64,000 nt of DNA from Diplosphaera chodatii (lineage: Eukaryota; Chlorophyta; Trebouxiophyceae; Prasiolales; Stichococcaceae), in the NCBI GenBank assembly GCA_032358165.1, contig JAALGY010000059.1, positions 868,001-932,000 on the forward strand, given 5' to 3'. A program made the position numbers and the translations under genes. The notes beneath the pieces were generated by a model. It worked only from the letters and a program-made list of their open reading frames with translations, searched no databases and was not told the origin of the DNA. Below, piece after piece: positions 49,611-59,521 of this stretch. Within the stretch, counting starts at the first letter, position 1. Every line of letters starts with the position of its first letter.

Positions 49611-52600
49611 ATGGCCTCGCACAGCCTCCTCCTCGCCGCACTGTTGTTGCTGGCTGCGCCTGCGCACCTTGTGCTGGCCCATGGTCGGCACCAGGGCCGC
49701 GGCTTCAGCGTGGTAGAGACGGACATTCGGCGCCTCTCGGCCAGCAACGCTGACTCCACGGTCGAGGCCATCAACGCCGGCGACAGCATCGTCATCACGG
49801 GCAGGCAAGTTTGTTGGTCATCTCAGCTCGGCCTGCTTCCCTGCATTCCCAGTGGACTACCTGCGCCACGTGTGTAGTAACACAGTCAACCGCACTTACT
49901 CTGCCTTCCAGCAGCTGCCCTTGCCTCTCGCAGTCCTGCATACTGTACCAAGCACGGTCCTTTTGGCCGATGCATGTAGCACAGCACTGTCGTTGAGTCA
50001 CCAACATGCGTATGGCTGCTATGCTGCATCTGTTGGGATCGAGTGTGGCTGACGTGCTCCTGGCTGTGCAGGCTCAAGTACTTTGGAGATGACGGCCCAG
50101 CCGGCCCGCGCACAGTGACCTGCAGAGACAAGGCGGACCACAGCGTGATCGGCACAGGCACCGTGAGTAGCCAGTCCGACACCCTGCTGCATGCCATCCT
50201 CCTTGCCTTCATGCACGCAGCACATACGACTTTGAGCACAGAACTGGCAACCGCGCTTGTCCACCTGCTTGACACTGCAACATGCTCATGCACATAGCAT
50301 CGCCTGCTTCACTAAATGAGCCATTATTGAGCCTCCAGGCTGACACTCCTGTGAAAACATGCTGCTGCTGAGGTGCATTTGACATGAACCTGCAGGCTCA
50401 GTTTGAGCGCCTGTTCTCGGTGAACATCTCCAACGTGGTTGCCGGCGACCGCGTCTTCGTCTGCAAAGTGCCGGAGGACATTGTTGGCCAGGTGCGCAGC
50501 TGCTCTCGGAACAATAGTTCTGATGTTGCTCTCGGGTTGGATGACGGTTTACACGCTCAGCCATCGTGCAAGTGGGTGATACCCTATATGATGTGTCACC
50601 TACAACACTGCAGGGGTGCATGTCACGACAAGCAGTCACGGCTGTTCTGTGACGACGAGCACTGGTGTCATGCACATGCAGCGGCGCATCACAATCTACA
50701 CCCGCGCCAGGGCCCGGGTGGCAGTGGAGGTGGGGCCCGCCGCCCTGGCGCCCCCGCCGCTGGTAGTGGTGAGGCATTTGGAAGCCTGTTGACTGCACCG
50801 AGCAATGCTACCATGACCCGTGCTACTTACTGCCTTCGAGCATGAACCTGCTTGTGAGCCACTCCTGCTGGTAAGTGTGGGCAGCATCTCAGCAGAAAGT
50901 TGTGTGATGATTGCCTGCAGGGGGGTTCGCTGTCTTCACCGCCGCCAGTGCCGCCGCCCAGCCCGCCGCCAGCACCGCCCCCATCGCCGCCACCAGCACC
51001 GCCCCCATCGCCACCCCCGGCACCGCCCCCATCGCCACCACCAGCACCGCCCCCATCGCCGCCACCGGCACCGCCCCCATCGCCGCCCCCAGCACCGCCC
51101 CCATCGCCGCCACCTGCACCGCCCCCATCACCACCACCAGCACCGCCCCCATCGCCGCCGCCTGCGCCGCCTCCATCACCGCCGCCGAACCCTCCTCCCA
51201 GGTGCCGGTCTGGCTGCTGGTGCGACATCACCAAAACACGCTGGGCACTCGTTGCAGCGCTGCATGGATGCGCTTCATGCGCCGCCGGCTGTGCCCGCGC
51301 ATGGCTGTCGTTGTGGATCGAGATTGGATGTGCTGTTGATCACGCCTTGACTGACGAATGACTGTGTCACACATCGCAGCCCGCCGCCCAACCCGCCGCC
51401 ATCGCCGCCGCCCAACCCGCCGCCATCACCGCCGCCCAACCCACCGCCTTCGCCGCCACCCAACCCGCCGCCATCACCACCCCCCAACCCACCGCCTTCA
51501 CCGCCCCCCAACCCACCGCCTTCACCACCCCCCAACCCACCACCCTCACCGCCTCCGGCGCCGCCCCCAAGGTGCAGCCTGTCATGCCTGATACAGATCT
51601 GGCTGCAACCCGGACGGTCTGGGCATCGGGCCGTCTGCTCTGATGGATGTAATTGTACATCCGGCAGAGTCCGAGTTGAGAGTAAACGTAGCGCTTGGGT
51701 CTTTGCAGCCCGCCCCCAGTGCCGCCGCCCTCGCCGCCGCCGCTGGTGTATGGCAGCCCGCCCCCCTCTGTACCCGACAGCTCGCCACCTGTGTTCACGC
51801 CATCGCCGCCATCGGCCCCGACACTGCCGGCCTGCGACTTGGATGTGAGGACCAGCCTACTTACGAGCGCCCAGTGTTGTTGGTATGGTCCCAACCTCTG
51901 CGTCGCCCGCTATCCCTGCTGAGCTCATCGTTTTGCCAAACTGCAGACTGACTGCGGTGTCGGCCTGGATCTCGGCGACTTCGTCCTCGTCCCCGCCACC
52001 GGCGACTTCGAGGGCACCGGCGTTGGCGGTTCCACACCCGTGCGTCAGACACTCACCTCCCTGATCTGCTGATTGCATCACAACAAGAGAGCGCCTTACC
52101 AGCGGTCACCGTGCATGTGTGCATGGATGTAACAGCCCGCTCAACATGCGGAGTGCCTGTGTCGAGCATGTGGTGCTGCCAAGCAGGCAACCCAACAGGC
52201 AGGAGGGGCACACATGAAGTGACACCTGTCCGTGCATCATTGCAGGTGCTGACCAACAAGAACGGCAACGCAGCGGCTCTGCGCAGCAACGGCAGCCTGT
52301 TCGATGTCGCCAGCTTCTACATCGCCAACCCCAACAAGGCCACCGGCCTGTCGGTCACCCTGACCCCAGTGGTGCGCACCCATATGCATTGACCACACAT
52401 GTCCTCGATCAGCATGCACCGCTGCTGGCTTCCGCAGAATGTATCACGCTGATTTCTCCCAGTATGGCGATGACCTTTGTAGTCTGGAAGTCTTCTGGTG
52501 GTACACCAGTACCCAACAGTAGGTGAATGTCACCAGTCGCAGATGGGTTTCACCAGTCACCGGAGGTCACCAGAGCCCTAACACCATTTGCTGAGCCCAC

Positions 52601-54241
52601 CCGCCACAAAAGTTAGAGCAACTGAACACATTATCATGCGGCTGCAGTGCGAGGTGGGCTCCACCGTGGTGATCGCGCTGCTGCCCGGCCAGGGCCCCAC
52701 GCTCATCAGCCCAGGCTACACCGGCTGCTCGCGCGTCCTGTTCACGGTGAGAACAGCAGGCAACAGCACGGCTTGCTCGCTGCCATATCAGAGCATGCAC
52801 ACACACATGGGACTGTACATTCATGGCAGAGGGTGCGGCGCAGCTCTGCCTGCTTGCAACACGAGCCCAGCATGCTTTGGACAGGCGGTAAGCCACTGCA
52901 ATTGCTCTATATCGCCTGAAACACGGATGTGTCAAACAATGCAGCCCGTGGCGGTGCCGGCCGCCGCGCGGCGCAAGCTGCTGCAGCAGGAGATGAGCGC
53001 CACGCCGACCTCCTTCGCCCTGAGCGGCATCTTCATCACCCCGACGCCGCCAGACGCGACGCCGCCCTCTTTCCCCACCCCGTCACCCGTGCCCCCTCCG
53101 GATGAGACCAGGTGCAGCCCGGGGCTTGCCGAGGAACATGTCTGCAAGCCAGCCATCCTGACATGCAGGCAGCAGTGAACCAGTGCCGGTGTCTGCGGAA
53201 CGATATGGCCACAGCGGGAACAACACTGAGTCAGTGTTGATGTGCCTGCGCAGCCCGCCCCCGGTGCCGTCGCCGCTGACCCCGGTGCCGACGTACTTCA
53301 GCAGCCCCCCGGCGGTGATGCCCACCACGCCCGACCTGCCGTCCGACACCCCGCCATCGCCGCCGCTGTTCGGCCTGCTGCCGCCGCCCGACAGCGGGCT
53401 GCCTGACGCCCCGCCCGGAGAGAGTCCCCCAGTTGACAGCCCACCAGCGGACACTCCGCCGACAGAGACCCCCTCCTCCTCTCCGCCTGGCGAGACCCCG
53501 TCGCCGCCCCTGGAGCCAACATCCGGCGGGCTGCCGGATGCCCCGCCAGGGGAGAGCCCACCAGTCGACAGCCCACCGGCAGACACTCCCCCGACGGACA
53601 CCCCCTCCTCCTCTCCGCCTGGCGAGACCCCATCACCGCCCCTTGAGCCAACATCCGGCGGGCTGCCAGATGCCCCGCCCGGAGAGAGCCCCCCAGTCGA
53701 CAGCCCACCGGCAGACACTCCCCCAACAACCCCCACTGACTCGCCACCCGACGAGGACTCGCCACCCGATGAGGACAGCCCGCCATCACCGCCGGATGCG
53801 CCGCCGACCGACACCCCGTCCTCATCGCCGCCCGACAACGTGTGCAAGGTCGGCAGCAGGCGGCCGTGCCCCCTGGTGCCCACACGCCGCACCTGCGTCT
53901 CCACCACCTGCACCAACAAGAAGCGGTTGGGACTGGTGACTGTCAACAACTGCTTCGGCCGCGTGGTGGACCTCATCACCGTGGAGCACACAAAGAAGAA
54001 CGGCGCGGTCGTCTGCAACAAGCAGAGCACCAACGTCGATGAGGGGAAACTCTTCCAGTTCAAGGCCCCCTGCAACTCCACTGTGTCCATCATCCTGACC
54101 GACAACAGGTTCTACTCCAGCATCAGTGGGGCGCCCACAGACCTGAGCGGCACCACGTGCGGCCCGCGCTTCAAGAAGAAGAAGCTGTGCACCACCTGCG
54201 CCCCGTACACCTTCAAGGTCGTCTGCCCGTCCTTCTGCTAG
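49611..54241 (+). CDS. Modular hydroxyproline-rich (SPPP) wall glycoprotein
   Basis: Eleven exons close in phase: 49611-49804, 50072-50162, 50396-50491, 50921-51201, 51380-51571, 51709-51844, 51947-52039, 52246-52371, 52648-52746, 52945-53111 and 53254-54241. The total is 2463 bases, or 820 residues. A signal peptide (SLLLAALLLLAAPAHLVLA) is followed by a globular domain (VVETDIRRLSASNADSTVEA, then DRVFVCKVPED). Next come SPPPAPPP and SPPPNPPP rods, a second globular part (CGVGLDLGDFVLVPATGDFE; CEVGSTVVIALLPGQGP), a 44-residue acidic-Pro repeat and a basic Cys-rich tail ending VVCPSFC. SPPP rods of this kind are prolyl-hydroxylated and O-glycosylated in chlorophyte walls and in pherophorins. 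I do not see the classical pherophorin globular domain, so I use the general name. The first intron (from 49805) starts with GC, not GT. Confidence 0.88.
50936..51200 (+). repeat. Coding SPPPAP-type minisatellite
   Basis: Tandem units of about 18-24 bases (CACCGCCCCCATCGCCGCCA and variants) encode SPPPAPPP repeats in exon 4 of the wall-glycoprotein gene. A related SPPPNPPP array is in 51380-51571. Confidence 0.85.
53396..53727 (+). repeat. 132-bp tandem repeat, 2.5 copies, in the wall-glycoprotein gene
   Basis: Copies start at 53396, 53528 and 53660 (exact 132-base spacing, 44 codons). Each begins GLPDAPPGESPPVDSPPADT and continues with a PSSSPPGETPSPPLEPT-type half. The third copy is cut after about 68 bases and runs into DSPPDED repeats. 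Copies differ by few bases, so the expansion looks recent. Confidence 0.9.
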
Positions 54242-55578
54242 GCGGCAGGCGACGGCCGCTGACAGATACTGACGAAGCACCGCTGCCGCACGGGCAGAGG
54301 GCCCCCACCCAGGGATGCGCTGCTGAGGGGCTTCGATCCTCCAGCAGACCCGCCGCCATGCCGACCTGCTGCAGCACGTCGGCATGCTCTTCAATGTTTC
54401 CGCAGCAGCACTTCACGTGCGACCATGTCGCATCGCGACGCGCAGCACTGGCAGCCGCCAGAGCTCACCAAGGGCGCTGCCCCTTTCCTGCTTTCCGTGG
54501 TTTCAGCGGGTGTGTCTGCATGAAGTACAATATTGTTACACGCGATGGCCAAGGCTGCTCCGACAGCACTGCGCCATCGCCGCTGGCAGCTGCTGCCAGT
54601 AGTCAGGTTATGGGCCGGATATTCCGCCGATAATTCACAGTCAGCAGACGTCGCCGACACAGTTTGTTGAGAAGTTTGTTCTGGAGCTTGAAATTATTCC
54701 TGCATGCATGGGGATGTGCGCTTGAGTGTACACTAGGACGTGGACGTTGCTGCATGATGTCTGCTGATGGCTGTCATGTGCAACGATCACAGCTCGCCCT
54801 GCGCTTCTCCATATCTCTGATGTCCTGGCACCAGCCACACACCTGCACGGTTCATGCCTGCTCATCTGCTGGTACAAGCTAGTGCACCTGCTTCACTAGC
54901 ATAGGCATCACAAGCGATGGCGTCCCTGCTCCACACCATGGCCGGAACTGGGCAGCAGGCAAATGCATTCAAAGTGGTTTAGCGGCGTTCTTGCAACCAC
55001 AGGCCCTCTGTTGCAACGCTTCGGGCATCACGGCAAGGAAACTGACAGCACGTGCCAGAATCTCTGCCTGGGATCTCTGTCAATGGCGTCGGCGTGCTTG
55101 ATGTGTTTAATGTATGACGTATTGTGCAAGAGAGGTCAACGTGTTGTTGAACTGTGAACCAGCCGACAATTGCCTGGCAGCTGGCCGCAGACTGCGTTCA
55201 GCTCTTCGGTGGCAGGCCCTCTCATTGCAGCCAGGTGCAGGTGTGCAGAATAGCCATGTTCGCTGATGTGGTGGCTTGTATATGGTCTTGAACGCTGCTG
55301 AAATCCTTATGAGCGTCTCAAATGCGATTTGGCAGCCTTCCAGCAGTGCGCATGTACAGGCATCCTGGGGCATCGGTGCAGTCAGCACACACAGTTTGAC
55401 GGGGTTACCACGCGTTCACACCTCCAAGATCATTCGCAACCTCTACCTAACACGAAATCATGCTTAAACCGTTGATATACATCAGCATCACAAAATGTCC
55501 TTGCTCATGTTAGAACATTTTGCTTTTCACCTTCGCTCCACCAAGGGTTCTGACAGCTGATGCTGTGCTCTGATATGG
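54242..55578. other. Intergenic
   Basis: 1.3 kb between two + strand genes encoding secreted proteins. No exon-like stretch, repeat or RNA gene recognised; it should hold the 3' UTR of the left gene and the promoter of the right one. Confidence 0.5.
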
Positions 55579-56522
55579 ATGCAGACGATGACTACAGCTC
55601 AGACACGCCACACTGCAAAGACAGCTGCACTTCTGGTGCTGCTGGCCGCCCATCTGCTTCCAGGGGGCGTCCAGGCGCAGCGAACTGCGCCGCACACCGC
55701 CACCCGCCCAGAACCGGTGTCGCTTGACACATGCGATCGTGAGTATGCTCTCTTGCAGTTCTCTCTATTGACGGACTGCGGTTCACCTTCGCTTGACAAG
55801 CTGACTGGCTTGGCACCCAAATGTACCAGCAGTTGCGCCCTGTACTACATCTACGGTAGCCCATCTACGGTGGATGGCCTCAACCTGTTTCGCTGCGTCG
55901 CTGCAGTCGGCAACATGGAGCCCTGCGCTGACGGCTCGCCGGGCGTGCGCTGTGCTGGCGATCCGTGTGCGACAGCAATCTGCCGCGGGCACCCCAACGA
56001 GAACGTCAAATGCGCATCATTCGTGTGCCCGGTGCGCAAATGCTTGGACTGAGCTGGGTGGCTCTGAACGATGATGACCGTCGGGGACCTCCTGTTCGTG
56101 CTCGCATAGATGACGAGGCAGGGAGTCATGACATGCTCAGCTGTTGCATGCGCTGCTGGTAATTCATGCACGCAAGGCTGGAACTTGCGTCCCTGAGAGC
56201 CTGCACATTGTGCACACGCAGGACCCTGTGCCCTACCGTGACCAGCTAATTGGCGGCGCCTGTGAGGTGCGCACAGTCAGCAGTCAGTCGTGTGATGGTC
56301 GGATGCTGACTGGCGGTCTGCCTGGCGGCTCGCTTACTGGCTTGGCGTGTGAGAACTGCACTGCTGGAACACGTGCACGCAGCTCATTGTCGACACATCA
56401 CCGACCAATCGACTGACGCGGTGCCCGTGCAGGCTGTGTTCTACGATGCGGACACCTGTGATCTGGTAAAGTGCCTGGAGCCCGCTGTGGCTCGCCCTGC
56501 AGCGACATCAGCGGAACCCTGA
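55579..56522 (+). CDS. Small secreted cysteine-rich protein
   Basis: Three phase-0 exons, 55579-56031, 56222-56266 and 56433-56522, give 195 residues and a TGA stop. A signal peptide (LLVLLAAHLLPGGVQA) precedes a region with Cys in paired spacing (CTSSCALYYIYGS; GVRCAGDPCATAICRGHP; VKCASFVCP). The short exons add YRDQLIGGACE and VFYDADTCDLVKCLE. The tail pattern C-x-C-x-C followed by FYD-A-TC--V-C resembles a short Cys motif I associate with other algal extracellular proteins, but I cannot name a family. It is probably extracellular and disulphide-bonded; function unknown. The alternative is a single-exon ORF stopping at 56052. The spliced form is favoured because both extra exons are in phase and continue the Cys pattern. 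Confidence 0.65.
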
Positions 56523-57243
56523 TGATGCCAGAGGGCCAATGAACCCCGGGAGTCGCTGGCATGATGAGCAGGCAGGTTCCCAGCAAAGGGGTAACTGAAA
56601 TCCCCGACCCCGAGATGCCGTTTGTCTAGATGCAGAGGTGCACACTATCTCGCAGAGGTTGATCAGCAGTATATTCGACCAATGGCTGGACTCGTTAATG
56701 GTTGACAACTCAAGCTGTGCCTGCTGTCGTGGCTTTGACGCTGACTTCGTGCGTGGTGGGATGGCGATGCGCCTTCCACGTAACAAAACAACATGTACAG
56801 GCTGAGTATGAGTGCGCAAGCCCATAACGGATCAGAGTCCCTAACAGTAAGCCATTTGGTGGCATTGCGCATACATACGCCAACATATGATGTTGCGCCT
56901 GTGGTGCATGATGATCATCAAAAATATTCGCTCCGGGAATAACCATCAGCCTCAATGCTGCATGTCCAAGCGGGGTCCTTGCCTCGCTTCTCGCATGTAC
57001 ATCATGTCGAGCACATTGCTGTTCTCGAGTGCGGGCACACTTCTGGCTGCGACTTGCACAATCCTTGCACTCTTGCAGCACAACTCTTAGCGCTACTTGC
57101 AGTGTAGTCTCTCACATCATACAGTGTGCATCGGCATGTCCACCGTCTCGTGCTCAAGAGGGCCACCTAGTTGCCTACTGCCTGATCAAGTCAATAGCGG
57201 CAGTGTACAGGGTTATACTGTGCCCAACATCTTATCGAAGACA
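56523..57243. other. Convergent intergenic region
   Basis: 0.7 kb between two stops. No recognisable feature; presumed 3' UTRs of both genes. Confidence 0.5.
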
Positions 57244-58556
57244 TCAGGGGATGTATGAGGTGACAGTCCCAGCGCCATTATCGCTGGCCGCGCCTTCACT
57301 GGCTGGCACTATCGGCCCGCTCACCGACTTCAGGTAGCACTCTCCATTATTAGCTGTGCTCCACACTGCTGCGCCGCATGCGGGGGTGCTGATGCAGGCG
57401 TTGCAGCACTCGGCGCCGCTTGAGAAGGCCTGCAAAGCCATGGCAACCTCTTCAGCACTGCATTTTCCAATTGAGGAGGGTGTTTCATTTGTCCCAGCGA
57501 GATTAGGCGCGGCATAGCCGTGCTGACTGCGTACTTAAGACCGCAGGCAGCACAAGTTCATTCGCTGGCTGTTCATCCTTGCACATTGGCAAACTGCAAC
57601 CAACGAAGCAATTCGCAGGTCACGTAGAGCTCAGACAATTGTCGCACCGTGATAACACCCGGCGGGACGATGTCGTTTGACCCTGGTGAAACATCCATGT
57701 CTGGGTACTCGGATCCGCAGGCTGCAAGCATACACACACACCAGTCTCCGGGTACATGCATGAGCATGAGCCGCCCAACATGATCACGAATGCAGCAGGT
57801 GTCGCACTTGAAGCATACGCTACCATGTAAACGTGGCAGCAACATCGATGTAAGGTCGAGGCCTACACCCTTTGCCTGCTGCCACATGCCCACATCTCTG
57901 TGGTGCAACTGCACGGAGCGAGTTTCGAGGACACACTTACCTGGTTGGTCGTTGTTCACCAGCAAGCCGCGGCCGCTGGATGGCATCAGCGCTGTTCCCG
58001 CCACAGCTACATGTACACACAACATTGCAAACCAGCCAAGTGTTTGCGAAGGCAAGCAAGGTTGAAGGCGCTCCAATGCCAGGATGGGATGGGTCTTCAG
58101 GGCGAGCTCAGAGCTGTCTAACTTGTTGCAGCTGGTGATCAGCGCTAGCTCCTGTACAAACGCACGGGGTGCAGTACTATGGCACCTGGGGTGGATGCTC
58201 CAAATTTATGCACAGTCGGCAGCTGGGGTCCTTGCCGTGCACTGGCTACCATGCCACCTGCAATGCCGAAAGCCAATCGTGATGGTTACATACAACTTGC
58301 CTTCGGCATTCAGCACAGTGCAGTTTTTAGTGTAGATAGGCTGTTCATCATGGAAAGCCTGCACCACCGTCGATCTGGTGATGTGTCATCTGTCTCGAAG
58401 AGCCACAAGCAGACAAGTGACTGGCGCATCTATACAACAAGTATTACAAGTTCGCACACATCAGAGGATCTGTAGTGTGAGCGCCTCAACTAACGAATCA
58501 CCGGACAGCACCGCCAGCACCACCACAGCTGCGGTGCATCCCAGGCGTGCCTGCAT
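57244..58556 (-). CDS. Small secreted PAN/apple-like domain protein
   Basis: Four exons close in phase: 58556-58502, 58006-57941, 57721-57624 and 57522-57244 (TGA). The total is 498 bases, or 165 residues. A signal peptide (MQARLGCTAAVVVLAVLS) is followed by ACGSEYPDMDVSPGSNDIVP and, in the last exon, CSAEEVAMALQAFSSGAECC, NACISTPACGAAVWS and GECYLKSV. The spacing CC-x2-C-x5-C...C-Y-L-K is typical of PAN/apple (PAN_4) domains, which bind proteins or carbohydrates. It has one domain and no anchor. A role in matrix or surface recognition is inference. The start was chosen because it gives the signal peptide and a phase-matched splice; no other ATG in the exon does so. Confidence 0.75.
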
Positions 58557-59521
58557 CTTGCCGACAGCTGAGTGCAGAGAGTCTGCTGAGGTGCTGACGT
58601 TCGCCCTGAACCCAGGAGCTAGATACGTGCGTGAGTCAAGCTGTGTGCTGATATATCACGCGCGCAATGGCGTACAATGATGGTTGCTGGTGAACCGAGT
58701 ACCACAATATGTTTTGCAGGGTGTGGCAACATCATCAGAGCTCGCAATGCTCCGGTGAATGTCGATTGCATCAACCGTGTTTGAGATGTCCACCTGGCGT
58801 GAAGCCCTGGGATGTCGGCTACAGTGAGACTGCTGCCTACGAGCGAGGTCTTGAACCGACAAACGCCACAGGAGTGCCTGTTCGTTTGCGCAGTACCTGA
58901 AATTGGGCTGACGGCAAATTTGGCGGTGATGCCGCACAAGAGGTTCAGGCTGGTATAAGCAGGCAATATTGCCTGGCAAGAAAGCTAAGCACGACCCCAA
59001 CTCGCCGCCCTGAAGCAATAGGTAAGCTGTCGTTGGACAGTCGGTTTCCGTCTACCTCGCAGGCATCACAGGAGTCATAGGCTGGCTGCTGGCAATTTTG
59101 TCTGCGGAACCCCTTGGAGCTCATGTGCATTCGCACCATGCATTCACCACTGCAACAGAGAGGTAGTTCTGGATCGTGAAATCTGCAACTGCACCGTTAC
59201 ATTCAGCTGATAAGACGCAACATATCCGCACAACTGCTGGAGGCATTAACGCTCGTGTCATAATAACATCAAGCTGTCATCTGCATTGTGCTTGTGCCGT
59301 GCTGCACGACAGCTCACAGTCCTTCGGCACCACTGTGCTTTGCTGTGACCATAGCAGTATGGCATGTGCAGGCTGAATGAGTGAATCCTTTTCTGATGCC
59401 CCACAACCGCAGCACAGCTGACGACAGCATGCGTCTGGCAGCAAGAGCCGCCGCCACTGAAGGGAGCCACATCTGCCAGAATTACCCATGCTGCCGCTGA
59501 CAAACTGCTGCTGCCGCCATG
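58557..59521. other. Intergenic between PAN-like and KIN-beta-gamma genes
   Basis: About 1 kb between two minus-strand genes. A + frame at 58709-58900 is Cys-containing but has no start, partner exon or bias. It should hold the PAN-like promoter and the KIN-beta-gamma 3' flank. Confidence 0.45.

Noticed and set aside
50827..51535. Minus-strand Gly-rich ORFs (GGGDGGGAGGGD repeats)
   Set aside because: They are the antisense of the SPPP rod exons. The + strand gives a complete phase-closed gene with signal peptide.
53083..54105. 340-codon minus-strand ORF rich in Gly/Ser/Val
   Set aside because: Antisense shadow of the 132-bp acidic-Pro repeats and the terminal exon of the + strand glycoprotein.
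49611..54241. Classical pherophorin assignment
   Set aside because: SPPP rods fit, but the characteristic Cys-containing pherophorin globular domain was not seen, so only the general wall-glycoprotein name is used.
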